Shown piece by piece: positions 13,000 to 24,494 of a stretch of DNA of 64,000 nucleotides. The notes under the pieces are model-generated. The model did not search any database, had not been told where the DNA came from, and saw nothing but the letters and a program-made list of their open reading frames with translations. The stretch lies in NCBI GenBank assembly GCA_025677825.1, contig JAIXMO010000006.1, forward strand, positions 620,001 to 684,000. The letters run 5' to 3'. A program made the position numbers and the translations under genes. Source of the DNA: Helicostylum pulchrum. Lineage: Eukaryota; Mucoromycota; Mucoromycetes; Mucorales; Mucoraceae. Numbering within the stretch: the first letter of the stretch is position 1; each line of letters begins with the position of its first letter.

Positions 13000-13459
13000 A
13001 TTTTTTTTTCTAGCGTTGAAAGAGGTTATTATTAATGGAATTATTTCGTTAATTTATGCCCCAGTTCAACTGTGACGTTTTTACCACCACCCATCATATT
13101 CACTTCCCGCTTAAAGTTTGCATCCAATATCACTATCGATAGAATTGCCGCTAGTTTTATTTCATACCATATTTAATCCCTTACCGTACGTTTGATGAAG
13201 AAGTCAGCTATGACAGGGTGGATGCTTTTCCCACTGTATTAGTAAACCGGATTGTGAGCCCATCCTCGATCAGTCACCATCAGCTATCTACTCTTGTTAT
13301 GATTGCTGAAAAATTAAGTTTAGTATAAATATTGGCCGAATTATTTCTCTGTATGCTAATTCAAACATCTTATTGCATTCGTTAATTATATTCAAACAAC
13401 CAAGAAAAATCAATTAAATTGATTCTAACGCCCATTATTTTTTACTTTTACAAAAAAAA

Positions 13460-13775
13460 GGGGAATCCTTGATACATGGTCTCTACGCACGTATTCCATT
13501 ACTTTTTCCGCATAAAAGGGGATCATGTATTATAAAAATGAATAACTAACGTATATGGAGCAAATAATAAATAGATTATATCACTAAATAGACGCCTATT
13601 TTATCACGATATTTATCATTTTTTTTAACAAGTGTCTTTTTTCTTCTTTCTTCTTCATTTATTACTTTGCTTTTTTTTTTGTTTTGTTTTCGTTTTGCTT
13701 ATTTTTTGTTTTCGTATAAACCGATACGGTTCTTCTTAGAGTGGCGGTTATCTATAAAGGTAAGTGCAAAGTAAT
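13460..13775 (+). repeat. dispersed repeat remnant, copy near 13.6 kb
   Basis: It contains TTACTTTTTCCGCATAAAA near 13490 and AATAGACGCC near 13587, both also near 35.12-35.16 kb. TATAAAGGTAAGTGCAAAGT at 13754-13773 recurs in variant form at 63183-63205 and 63598-63620. GATACGGTTC-type sequence near 13725 has counterparts near 35240 and 63560. Spacing differs between copies, so these are old, separately decayed copies of one family, perhaps 5' flanks of a repeated gene. Confidence 0.5.
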
Positions 13776-13929
13776 ATGGCATTTTTTTTAAAAAAATTGA
13801 CCGTGTAAATTGACTGTGTATCAAGATTAATAGGAGGCAGCCGCACAAGGGCATTCTTGGAAAAGCTCTTGGTAGAATTTAGAGAGGGTTAAAACTCTGA
13901 TAACAACATCGATGAGCCCGCAAAGCTAC

Positions 13930-15130
13930 TATCAAAGGTATTTTAACTAAATATTTTTTTATTAAATATTCTTATTCATTGTTATTATAGCTTAAAAATA
14001 AGCGAAAGTTGGAAGCCAATCCTTATCCCGAAGTTACGGATCTATTTTGCTGACTTCCCTTATCTACATTATTCTATCAACTAGATGCCTGTTACAAAAA
14101 CCAAATTTCCAAATATGAACCAAAGAATGATATAGAAAAAGCTGTACACAACATATATAAATATAAGCAAGTATCGAAAAACAATCTCTTTATATTTTCA
14201 TGGTTTAGTTTATACTTACCTCTCTTTTTAGGTTGGAACAACCTGCTTTCAAATCATTTATGTTGACAAATAGTTATGTAGATTCATTCTCTGAACAATC
14301 TATAAATATCAAGTACTGGTCGTATCTGTTTGAGACTTATTTCGAAAGAAATAAAGATATTTTTTTTTACAGTGGTAAATTCTTCGAACCAAAAACATAA
14401 GAAAATAGTTTAATATATCTTTTCTTAACAGGGGCGAAACGATGGCTACATATTGTAAGAATACTTCTCTTAGTTTCAAGCTAGATTTAAGAATTATTGT
14501 CAACATTGAAGAAACTGACCGTGAACTCCTTACCGCCGAACTTGCGCCACCAATAACAACCATCAACTCTAAACTATATAATGACAAACTTAAGCTAGTT
14601 CTTGTAAGAAAATGACATTTAAACAGTCTCCTTATGACCATGTCATTCATTCCAAAGATGAAGATCAAATTGATTAGGCTCTCATTAATACAAATAATGG
14701 GATTATCCTGTCATATCCATCATACATTATCATTCATCGACAAAGGAGTTTATCTCTTACAAAAATGGTGTTCTGTTACGCACCCATTTACCTATATACA
14801 TCTAGAAACAGGTGGTTTGTAGAAGATTGTACAGGCGTTCTCTATTATCGAGTGATATCCTGGAATTTATTTTTTTAAAAAAATAGAACATGACTTTTGA
14901 TATAAGTGGCTTCCACCGAAGCTACAGTATCGATAGTTCTACCAAAATGGACAAGTTACTTAAAGCAAAAAAAAAAAACCTACCATTGATATTGAGGACT
15001 GGGTTTCCGATGAAAAATTAGCTGAGGAAAATTGGGCTTTAACAACACATATAAAGCTCAACGGCCACATTATCTCTCCTTTCCTTGCTTCCCGAGGACT
15101 TTGTTGAAGAGAGTTAATATCAACCTCCCA
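13930..15130 (+). pseudogene. multiply disrupted gene remnant, Mucorales-type hypothetical family
   Basis: Pieces of coherent protein appear in shifting frames on the plus strand. Examples are KLEANPYPEVTDLF near 14000, KSFMLTNSYVDSFSEQSINI with KYWSYLFETYFE near 14250-14340, FKLDLRIIVNIEETDRELLT with NDKLKLVLVRK near 14475-14615, GVYLLQKWCSVTHPFTYIHL near 14745-14805, and a Trp-rich end near 15000-15060. Stop codons and frame changes separate them. The order WxxLFE, DLRII, KLKLVL, then GVYLLQ resembles large families of hypothetical proteins in Mucorales genomes, from memory only. Function unknown; no intact copy is seen in the window. Confidence 0.5.
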
Positions 15131-16046
15131 GCAAGTATATGTCTTCCTGCATCAGACATTATTCATATTCTCTCCATCTCACTACCCAACCCGAAATACT
15201 TCAACAGTCCAATCTTATAAAAAAAAAATATTCGCCCCCCTCCCCCCCAAACCGTCCCTGAGACGTAATAAATTATCTGACATCCTAAGATTTGTATCAT
15301 GATCTCAATGGCTTTTTTTTTCGGTCTAGTTAATTTTACTTTGAATGGCACTTTGACAGCGAACAATTTGTTTTCCTGGTTACTTGCCGGGAATACAATT
15401 TTTATAAAACCACTCCTCCCAATTAGACGGATTCTAGACTTATACTTAGGGTAGTAAACATAGGCGTTCAATAAATTGATTATGTATTTAAACGCATTAA
15501 TTAACAAACTCTTTGAGGTAAATACTAGCGAATACAAGTAATGTGAATATTCACACGAGAGGATGATTACTTGATCGTATCAATAGAATCGATCGAATAA
15601 ATAAGTTGACAAATATAAATGCTTTGTTTTAGACTAGGTATCTGTATTTACTCTCGAAATTTATCGCCGACTAACTTAATTTTCATCTTTATTTACAAAC
15701 AGGTTATTGTGGAATAAAAATGTCGATTAGCTAATAGTTAGAATAAACAATTCATGCTTAATTTCTCACGAATCTTCTTAGTTAATTACTTGCTTTAGGA
15801 GACTAAAATGTGGCTACTATTGCAAAATATAAATAGTCCGGTTATTTAATCATTTTAAATAGTCTACACATATCTTTCAACTATTTGGCATATGTCTCAA
15901 AAAAGAAGTGATAGTTTGTACACTTATTTCCGTGTAGGTAAATACTATACCAATATCTGCGCTATGAATTTTATTAAAGTTAAATGAAGCCACTAATACT
16001 CATGTCTTCTTAAAAGAAACTTTATAATCATAATAGTTATTCCAAT

Positions 16047-16322
16047 ATGACGTTTAATATCCATTATTTCAACAGTAAATATCAGCAAGAAGAAGTGTAC
16101 TCCAAGGGTTACGTAATTAGTAAAGATGTTGGTATTTTATCTGACATAAAGCGGAAATTCGGAAAAGACGGGAAAATCGAAACTAAAAAAGAAATAAGCA
16201 AAATAATCGAAATAGTGGACTATGAAGATATACTTATTTCTATATTACATTTGCAGTCAAACTATCCTGAAGATTTTATTGCGAAACATGGGTTTGATGT
16301 TAAAATCACAAATAGTAAATAG
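16047..16322 (+). CDS. small hypothetical protein (91 aa)
   Basis: A single-exon frame of 91 residues from the ATG at 16047. I do not recognise it. It is rich in Lys, Ile and Glu, with no signal peptide or membrane segment. The start (FNIHYFNSKYQQEEVYSKGY) and the following VISKDVGILSDIKRKFG are compatible with an alpha/beta, possibly ubiquitin-like fold, but this is only an impression. It sits 147 bp upstream of a second small gene on the same strand. Coding is plausible from length and amino-acid pattern in AT-rich DNA, not from homology. Confidence 0.45.
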   Translation: MTFNIHYFNSKYQQEEVYSKGYVISKDVGILSDIKRKFGKDGKIETKKEISKIIEIVDYEDILISILHLQSNYPEDFIAKHGFDVKITNSK

Positions 16323-16469
16323 TTGAATACTCTGTATTACAAACTTTAGCAATAAATTTTAAATTTATGAACCATTTGTAATATTTGTTTATAAGCGTTG
16401 CCAATATATATAATAGTTATAAACCAGATTCACCACCTTTTCACTTTATTAAAAAAAAATTTGCAACTA

Positions 16470-16903
16470 ATGACGGACGAAAGTGAAGTATTCGAACTTA
16501 AAATCATAAGGTCTCGATTGGGCGAAGCTTTTAAAAACGTAATTTATAATTTATACACTAAACTATTTTCAATAAAAAAGTAATGGTGTGTTTCTCTTAG
16601 ATACAATACCATTCGGTAGTGCTTTTGTATCTTCATGTTATTCACAATGACTCTAAATGTATTCGTGGAATGTTTTATAACTTGGACGATAATTATTTAT
16701 TTATGGAAGAGATAGAGTGCAAACTTGGGGATTGGTATAAACCTGGTGACAGTATACGGTTTCTATGTCCCAAAACTGGTTCATATAGGCTTATTGTAGA
16801 CGAGTACAACTTTTATGCCGCCATGCAGTCCATTTTACCGGAAACAAGTCTTTCTGATTTTAAAATGGAGCTTTTCATTAATGGAGCCGAGCCTAAAAAG
16901 TAG
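16470..16903 (+). CDS. small hypothetical protein with one intron (123 aa)
   Basis: Two exons (16470-16538 and 16601-16903) around a 62-nt intron with GTAATT donor and TCTCTTAG acceptor join in frame to 123 residues. The intron removes in-frame stops and extends the frame upstream to a good ATG, which supports a real gene. I do not recognise the protein. It has hydrophobic strands (SVVLLYLHVIH) and a central IECKLGDWYKPGDSIRFLCP with GSYRLIVDEY, then a helical region, so a small beta-rich fold is likely. No membrane segment. Together with the neighbour at 16047 it forms a same-strand pair in a repeat-rich region. Confidence 0.55.
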
Positions 16904-16989
16904 TTTTTAATAATAAATATACTTTTTTTATAGCCTTAAATCTTTAAGTTTTGCATAATGAAGTAGAAGGGGAAAAGGAGTTGAGTGGC

Positions 16990-17080
16990 TTGCTCGGCTA
17001 GTCCGAGTCGAAACGATACATTTCAAGCCGGACTAAATTGGGGGTATGAAAAGAAAAAAATGAATTCCTCCCCAATTTCG
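16990..17080. promoter_or_regulatory. nested inverted repeats upstream of the eS6 gene
   Basis: TAGTCCG at 16999-17005 pairs with CGGACTA at 17029-17035, and AAATTGGGG at 17035-17043 pairs with CCCCAATTT at 17070-17078. A smaller stem, CTCGG/CCGAG, lies at about 16993-17007. The block ends about 75 bp before the start codon of the ribosomal protein gene, so it may be a promoter element or lie in the 5' UTR. No known motif was assigned. Confidence 0.35.
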
Positions 17081-17151
17081 GTCACAGCAGCGTGCGATAA
17101 ATTGGGCAAACAATCGCTATCGATGAACTGTCTTTCCCCATTTGACGAGTC

Positions 17152-18459
17152 ATGAAGGTGTGTAAAAAAACTATATAGAAAAGAGAGAAAGAAAGAAGCA
17201 TATCATCCGAAGGATAACATTCAACAAACACGGATTGTAATAGATGGATGGATGATATCAACTTTTTTTTTCTTTTTGTATTTGCCAATGTCAAACCGTG
17301 TTTACTTACTTTTTTTCTTTCTTTTTTAATAGTTGAACATCGCCAACCCAGCCACTGGCTGCCAAAAGTTGATTGAAATCGAGGATGAACGTCGTCTGTA
17401 AGTAATTACAATGACTTTGGTTCCTTTTTTAAAAACAGAGATTACGGTTGGAGAAATAGAGAGAAAAAAAAAAGAAAACACCAACTTAGCATCACAACAT
17501 ATTTTTAAAAAGACAATCAATTGAATCAATGTTATTCCATTGCATACAATCTAGTACTACAACGACATTTATTCTAGTCTTTTAAATCAATCCACGAGAA
17601 ATGCACACCGATCAATCACAGCACTTTTTTTTCTCTCTGTCTTTTCCCATCTAATCCCTGTTTGGAATAAAGTGAATCAAAGGGAACCTGATAAATATAA
17701 TAAAGTTACTAATATATTTATTTTTTTTAAAATAGCCGTGGTTTCTATGATAAGCGTATGGCCCAAGAGGTCTCCGGTGACTCCCTCGGTGGTGAGTTCA
17801 AGGGTTACGTTTTCCGTATCTCCGGTGGTAACGACAAGCAAGGTTTCCCCATGAAGCAAGGTGTCCTTTTACCTTATCGTGTCAAGCTTTTGATGTCCAA
17901 GGGTCACTCTTGTTATCGTCCCCGTCGTACCGGTGAGCGTAAGAGAAAGTCTGTCCGTGGTTGTATCGTCGGTTCTGACCTTTCTGTCTTGTCTCTCGTT
18001 GTTGTCAAGCAAGGTGAGCAAGAGATCCCTGGTCTCACTGACACTACCGTCCCCAAGCGTCTCGGTCCCAAGCGTGCTTCCAAGATCAGAAAGTTCTTCG
18101 TACGTTTATTTTACACCATTGAATTAAAAGAAAATATACTAAGTCATATTATTTTTATATATATTTAGAACTTGAGCAAGGAAGATGATGTCCGTAAGTA
18201 TGTCATTCGTCGTGAGGTTCAACCTAAGGGTGAAGGTAAGAAGGCTTACACCAAGGCCCCCAAGATCCAACGTCTTGTTACCCCCCTTACCCTCCAACGT
18301 AAGAGACACAGACAAGCTCTTAAGCGTAGAAGAGCTGAAGCTTCTCGTGAAGCTGAGTCCGACTACAAGCAATTGCTTGCCAAGCGTGTCAAGGAGACCA
18401 AGGATAAGAAGATTGAACGTCGTCGTACTTCTTCCATGCAAAAGTCTGCTTCTGCTTAA
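17152..18459 (+). CDS. RPS6: 40S ribosomal protein eS6
   Basis: Four exons (17152-17157, 17333-17397, 17736-18099, 18169-18459) give 241 residues. Exon 1 codes only for Met-Lys. The protein begins [20 protein letters not shown], contains [20 protein letters not shown] and ends in a Ser-rich tail ([12 protein letters not shown]), the site where eS6 is phosphorylated in other eukaryotes. From the family: a small-subunit ribosomal protein downstream of TOR/S6-kinase signalling. The coding part uses C-ending and CGT/AAG-biased codons, as expected for very high expression, unlike its AT-rich neighbours. Introns 1 and 2 are unusually long here (175 and 338 nt). The stop codon is 96 bp from that of the convergent BTB gene. 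Identification is certain. Confidence 0.97.
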
Positions 18460-18555
18460 ATTTCCACCCCTCCCCTCTAATTCATTTTAATTAAAAAAAA
18501 TAAAAAAGTAAATCATTTTTTGTTTTCGGGAACTTCAAAAATTTATTATGTTTTT

Positions 18556-20948
18556 TTAGACATGACCCATTACTACAGTAAACCTTAGTGAAGGTCCAGA
18601 TGAAGTGCTACTCTTTTGTTGATGAACATTGTTTAAAGCAGATTTGATAGTTCGAAGGTCATATGTACTTTGCAAATAATGCAATTGATTAGAAGTTTGT
18701 GGGGTATAAAGTAGAGGTGGTGGAGAATTCTCGGTATTTTCAGGTGTACCACTAATATTATCTGACGAAGCAGTTGCGACGTTTTCATCTTCGTCGGCGC
18801 ATAAAGTAGTACTTCGCCAACCCTACAAGTTTTTAAATAAAAATAAAAAGTTATAAGTTTTATGTATACATGTTTATTGTTTATTTCTTTAATTTACCCA
18901 ACTTTGTAACACGGAAAAGTTATCGGGACTACTTTGAAATAAAGTTAATGCATGTTTAGGTCCTCGAGACGGACAGTATATTTTGAACCATGTTTTTACT
19001 ACTTTTCGTTTATCAGAATATCTTGAGAAAGTCCAATTTTCGCTAGTAGAATTAGGATTAGGAACTTTAAAATCGGTACCCGAAGACACGTGAGGTTGAG
19101 GATCATCTGAATGCTGACAAGTGCGATGGGATTGATGTTGTTGCTGCTGTTGTTGTTGTTGTTGTTGTTGATGTGGCACAGACTGACGGTGAAGATACAC
19201 ACCCAGTTGTAGAATTCCTTTACGTTGTGATCGAGTTTTTTGTATGTACATGTTCCAGTTTGATCTATGTTTATACGTAAAGGATGAACATATGATTAAA
19301 TAGAAAACGTAATTTCATTATAATTACCCGGCATAGAAAATTGTATCAGAGTACACACGCATACTATACTTGAGCGCACTTACATCAGCAAACTCAACAC
19401 TAAATCGAAAGGGTGGATACATAGAGTATTCTTCCATAAGTGATTTATGATGCGAACACTTCTTTTTATCAGCAGATGAAGAGCTGGTAGATTCACTGGT
19501 ATATGTTGTTGTATCATCTTTTGGTATCAAATAGTATTTTCCTAATAGTGATTTCTTTTCTACGGGTTCTTCTTCACATTCCTCATAACAATCATCATAC
19601 TCTTCCTCCTCTTCGTTTTCATCTGTTGTTTCAGCAGTGATAGTAGTTTCTGAATCACTAGGACGATTGGGTACAGTTGAGATTGTCATGTTTAATTTAG
19701 TATCGCTTTCTGAAGCGGATTCAATTTTAGATCGTAACTTAACTTGAAGCCATAATGCTTCTCGAAGTACTTTCTCGGAAATGAGACGTTGTCTTGTTAG
19801 AGGATGTGTATCGTTTTGTATAGATTCGAGTTGTTCAAAGGTCATGTGCATATAATGGATAGATCGTGATAAAATGTGACAGTTAGGGTTTGTATCCAAG
19901 TCGGTTAAGACAAATTCAGAAGGGGAAATAATATATGCTTCGTGTCTCGCTTGAATAATTTGCTTAATGAAATGATATCTTTCGTATTCACTATAACCGG
20001 CAGTATTTTTTAGAGGTCATAGAAAAAAAACATGTAAATATCTTATTATTATTTTTACCTTGGAACCCAAAATGCATCACTTTCAATTACTTTTTGTAAC
20101 CAATTGAGAGGTAAAGAAACCAAGATATCACGGTCCATGCCATAGGCTTCTCTGCATAAAAAAGTAAAAATGGCATCACATATACGTTCACTTCCTTGAA
20201 CCATTAAACCGTCCGCAAATATTAAATAGTTCACTACATTTTTATGATTTAAATTCTTGAGAATATAATCTACACAGATACCACACACGTCAAGCTGAAA
20301 ATAAGAACTAGTAGCTAAAATCTGTCGGACATTCGCTTGAGTGATTGATGGATCATCAATTTTACCATAAAGGTATTCTAAAACAAATTGAAATGATTCG
20401 ATTGTAATATAGGGATTATCGTCAAAGTGTAAAGTTACTATATTTGATTCAGCTTCTTGGAAGGAACCCTGTAAAAGCAATTTAAAGTAAGGGTTTTGAT
20501 CCAATATCAAACGATGTAAATTGTAAGTCTTTTCCCAGGTAGGCACATATATTTTAATGTCACTACCGATCCCTTCCGAAAGACCTCTTCGAAGTATATG
20601 TCTACAAATCATTAACGAATGTTTTCTCCAGTCATATTTGGAACTATTGCCGTTATGTGTATTGGAATCATGATTCGAATTATTATTAAATTGCGGACTG
20701 TTGTTGTTGGAACTATTAGAGGAATATGATTTGGGCTGCATAGGCCCACCGAATTCCGAATAAGGTGTGTTTATGGTTAACCAAGGGTGATCAGTCACTT
20801 TTGGTGTTGATCGAGAACGGTGATGATCAGGTGTTGGAAGAGAAGGAAGTGAGTTTTCCAACCCTCTTGTAAATAGTCTCATTGCTTGAACAGTACCGGC
20901 TTGCGACCTTCTTGTACTTTCACGTCTGTTTACTGTAGCATCCTCCAT
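18556..20948 (-). CDS. BTB/POZ-domain protein with polar C-terminal region
   Basis: Four exons (20948-20059, 19990-19328, 19264-18898, 18822-18556) join in frame to 728 residues. After a disordered, Asn/Ser-rich N-terminus a BTB/POZ domain spans roughly 122-240 (SDIKIYVPTWEKTYNLHRLI, then a strand-helix pattern ending FVLEYLYGKI), followed by a BACK-like helical part. The second half carries an acidic run, a Ser/Thr-rich stretch, a Gln run of about 11 and a Trp/Arg region. From the family: BTB proteins dimerise and often serve as Cullin-3 adaptors or nuclear regulators. The overall layout recalls germ-cell-less-type proteins, but this is uncertain. No kelch or zinc-finger motif is seen. The gene model is solid; the cellular role is not known. 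Confidence 0.85.
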
Positions 20949-21517
20949 TTATGAATTGAAAAAGGAAAAGAGAGAAAAAAAAAAAAGAGAAAAAATGGAC
21001 AATACAAGTACATCTATGTGTATACACGTGACACATATAAATATTGATGGTTTCGGTTATCCTCAGAAGCTATTGAGATCATTGGTAGATTATTTTGTTA
21101 TCTGGTATACTAACAATGCAGTATACTTGGCAACAGGTTGCAATGACTGTCATAAAAATTAGGAGGTGCATTTTTTGTTTCCAAGGAAATATTTAAAAGG
21201 GTCTCTCTCTCTCTCTGTAAAGCAAAGAGTTTAACCCCTATGATATGTATCCGCATTTAACTATGGAAAAGATTAATAATGTCAGGGTTATGAACAAAAT
21301 AATAATAATCGAGATAGCTTCTTGTAACATACGCACAGTTACATGTACTAAAGTAGAAAGCGTAAAGATACTACTACATATACATACATATGTATATAAA
21401 TATATATAAAAGTGTATGTATGCGTGCGTGCGCGTGTACGTAAAAGGAAGAATGAGATTATTTATTAATAAATTAAAAAAAAAAAGGGCTTTTTTAAGGA
21501 TATATGTTACATTTTTC
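20949..21517. other. intergenic region with microsatellites
   Basis: It should contain the BTB gene promoter (near 20949) and the 3' flank of the phosphatase gene. It has a CT run at 21200-21217 and a TA/CA/GT/GC dinucleotide-rich stretch at about 21375-21440. No gene is seen. Confidence 0.5.
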
Positions 21518-22971
21518 TTACTGAGAATAGTCTTCTAAAGAACTTGCCATTTCCATCATAGGGGGGCTAAATTAAATGTATATTAGCCTAAAAGGATAAA
21601 TAAATATATCATTATTACTTGCCTTTGTCTTCTTCCGCCTTTATTCGCTTGTTGAATTTTAATAGGCGGATGTTCAGTTGGAGTTAATAATTCAAAACTA
21701 CATAACAGTTCTTCATTCACTGTCATGATAGCACCAAAATTGTCAAATTCACCACAGTAATTAGGTGCACTAAATACAGTAACTAGAGTTCTTTCATTAA
21801 AGAATTGGTATCCGTCTTCTACAACCATATGTGCCCTACAAACAAGATCTAAGTCGAATTTTGATAAAAATTCATTAACAATCTTTTTTCCAAAACAGTA
21901 AGAGACACCTCTTTCATTATCTTCCCAATCAATTGCAGTATCGCTTGGATCTGACCATAGTAAATCATTTAACAATCCAAACTCTGGTACATCTGTAGGT
22001 CTAATAATTGTACGTATATCATCCATTGTGTTCAACGAAGGACTAATACCACCATGAACACAGAATATTTTTCCTGCAACCAATCCTGCAATAGGTAATG
22101 TATTAAATACATCGATAAATGTCTTCCATATCTTTACATTGGTTCGTCTTTTACATTCATCATAAAAGCCATAAACTATTTTTTTTTAAAAAATAATTAG
22201 GTTTATATTTGTAAAATAAAACAAAATAACATGTACCTCTTGTAACATTAGCACATTCATGGTTTCCTCTCAATAAGAAGAAGTTTTCGGGGAACTTGAT
22301 CTTGTAGCAAAATAATAACAGAATAGTTTCTAAACTTTGTTTACCGCGATCAACATAATCGCCTAGTAATAAATAATTCGAATCGGGTGGGTAACCGCCC
22401 ATGTCGAATAATCTAATTAGATCGTGGTATTGACCATGAATGTCGCCCATGATTTTGACAGGTGGATTTAACTCGATCAAGGTCTGTTTTAAGAATGTTA
22501 AAAAAAGAAGAAAAAACCGCAACAGTTTCTTCTTGAACTTACAGGTTGGCTCAAAAATACTTCTTGTACGGCTTTGCATATAGCAACAATTTCCGAATTT
22601 TTAAAGCAAATAGACTTTGTCGCTTTTCCTGTTCTACCTACTTCTATTAAGCGACTAATACATTCGTCAATGTCCAAGTTTTTTCCGAAAGAATGCATAG
22701 AAGTAGCAGTTAGTTGATTTTCAGAAGAAAGACTTGACTGGTTAATAGAGTGTATAGTGTCTTCATTATTTGGAGAACTAACAGAATTTAAACTATTTGG
22801 AAAAGGGTATTCTGATGCAGGTTTTGATATTTCAATTGGGTTGTTAGCATTGCTTACAAGAATAGAATTGATAGAGGTAGCAGTCGTATTTGAATATTCA
22901 TTATCAGGAGTACTATCAGTTCTTATAACACTGGGCCTATGTTTATGTTTCTTTGAGTGTACATTTCCCAT
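21518..22971 (-). CDS. PPZ-type serine/threonine protein phosphatase
   Basis: Four exons (22971-22543, 22483-22237, 22175-21623, 21566-21518) give 425 residues. The N-terminus [10 protein letters not shown] fits N-myristoylation and leads a ~125-residue Ser/Asn-rich arm, as in Ppz1. The catalytic part has the PP1-family metal motifs GDIHG (156-160), GDYVDRG (184-190), RGNHE (215-219) and CVHGG. From the family: PPZ phosphatases regulate cation homeostasis and cell integrity and are inhibited by Hal3. The arm is shorter than in yeast Ppz1. The last splice is ambiguous: a GC donor (AAAG/GCAAGT) gives an end in LEDYSQ, while a GT donor four bases on gives a different tail ending in RKM at 21507. 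PP1-like group certain; PPZ subtype likely. Confidence 0.9.
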
Positions 22972-23178
22972 TTGATCTATTTTAGCTGCAAATAAAAAAA
23001 AAGAAAGTTTAGAAAAGAGAAAAAAAAGTCGAAAAAGAGGGAATAATGAGGTCTTTTGTATTGGTCAGTTAAACGGGGTATGAAAGGGAGTATTATTTTT
23101 TTATATGCTAAACGCATTCGGGAAAATATTCCTTTGCCCTGAAGAAGATATAAAAGGTGTGCGTCTTTTTCTTTTTTA

Positions 23179-24494
23179 TTACAAAATGGGAATATAACTG
23201 TTGATTCTATCCTTTTGGTTTTGTGAAATACATTCAGCAATCCAAACGATATTTCTAATCTCTTGTTCCTTCAACTTAATATAAGCATAAAATACACCAT
23301 AGTTAAATTGTTGTTGGAAAGCTTGTCTGTTCAAAAAGACTTCAGTTTCAAAAAACTTATCTTCTAAAGTTTTAGAGCTAGTGGTATCAAAGAAGCCTCT
23401 GTATTCATGGAATACTTCACAAGTAGCCTTAACTTGATCCATCTCATCTGCAATAGCTAAACGTGCAATACCATCAGGGTAAAGACGACCAATAGTAGGG
23501 AACAATTTCTTACGATCTTCTTTAGGCAATTCAGTACCAAATGAGTTGATTGTAATATTAATAGAACGACGATCAGCTTCAAACTACAAAAAAAAACCTC
23601 GTTAGCATTTCTGTTTTATTTTATCTTTTTCGTTGCCTATACTACTTACGCGAAGAATATCTCCCATAACCTCGGCAGTAGGTCCACCCATACCTTCACA
23701 GAATTGATAGAAATCTTCAAGGTATGCTTTATAAAGAGTATTACGAATAATTTCAATATTAAGTTCATCTAAATCATGAGCACTAAGACAGTTGGCAAAG
23801 TAAGGTGCTAAAAAAAAACTCGCGTTAAAAAAAAATCGGTCGAATAAGAATTAAAAAAAAAGACATACCCAAAGGAGTTTCGACCAAGACAGTGTTATAT
23901 AATTCAGCAACAGTAGTAGCAACACATAAAGCAGGCATAGTTTCAAAAACACCAAGAGGATGACAACGGTCAAGAAGCTCATGAGTATCACGTTCGTGAA
24001 GTGTACCTGTAATAATCAAAATGACATTATCAATCATGTATTGGTACCTTTTTTTTTAAAAAAAAAAAAAAAGAGAGAGAAGGTTAATAACTTTTTACAC
24101 GTTTCAGCCCATCATACTCTTTTTTTTTCTTTCTCTTACGTGATGTAATCTAAAAACTTGGACAAAGGTTGAACAGCGCTACTACGAATATATTCAAACT
24201 CTTCAACAAGACTTTGGGTCAACTTTTCTGCAATGGTAGACGTGGCAATAGGAGAAGGCTCGTTTTGTAAAAGAGATCCATAGTCAGTAGCACCCAACTG
24301 AAGACGGAGATCTGATTGAAACGTTAACATCTTTATTTATACATAAGAACATCACTTTTGACTAGTTTACCTTCAAGAGTTTCACACTGAGTAAAGTTAA
24401 GATATTGAGTGGAGTTCAAGATTCCGGAATAATAACCTCTTAAAATACCATCAATGAAACCATCGTTCTCGTTGAAAATAAGTGCACTAGCCAT
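23179..24494 (-). CDS. VMA6: V-type ATPase subunit d (V0 sector)
   Basis: Five exons (24494-24371, 24311-24140, 24047-23869, 23807-23650, 23583-23179) join in frame to 345 residues, the usual size of this subunit. Recognisable parts are [20 protein letters not shown] at the start, [47 protein letters not shown] and the C-terminal [20 protein letters not shown]. From the family: a peripheral V0 protein linking the central rotor stalk to the proteolipid ring; needed for V-ATPase assembly and vacuolar acidification. No membrane segment, as expected. The third intron boundary lies next to a T9A16 palindromic homopolymer. Identification is firm. Confidence 0.95.

Larger units (their letters stand above)
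13000..16046. other. 3-kb interval with decayed gene and repeat remnants
   Basis: No intact gene. The first ~180 bp should contain the promoter of the minus-strand membrane-protein gene. Around 13460-13800 lie segments shared with 35100-35260 (TTACTTTTTCCGCATAAAA, AATAGACGCC) and with 63.1-63.65 kb (TATAAAGGTA and AAAGTAA). A coding remnant spans 13930-15130. From 15160 to 16046 only short frames and a C-run near 15235-15248 are seen. Confidence 0.55.

Noticed and set aside
14309..14668. 119-codon minus-strand frame
   Set aside because: The plus strand here shows recognisable remnant protein segments; the minus frame has no motif.
15163..15537. 124-codon minus-strand frame
   Set aside because: Includes a Gly run from a C-tract and Lys/Ile runs from homopolymers; no family resemblance.
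17158..17735. Intronic snoRNA in the eS6 gene
   Set aside because: GATGAT and CTGA strings occur but not as a C/D pair with closing stem at proper spacing.
20956..21162. 68-codon frame upstream of the BTB gene
   Set aside because: Starts in a Lys/Glu homopolymer stretch inside the divergent upstream region; no motif or splicing support.
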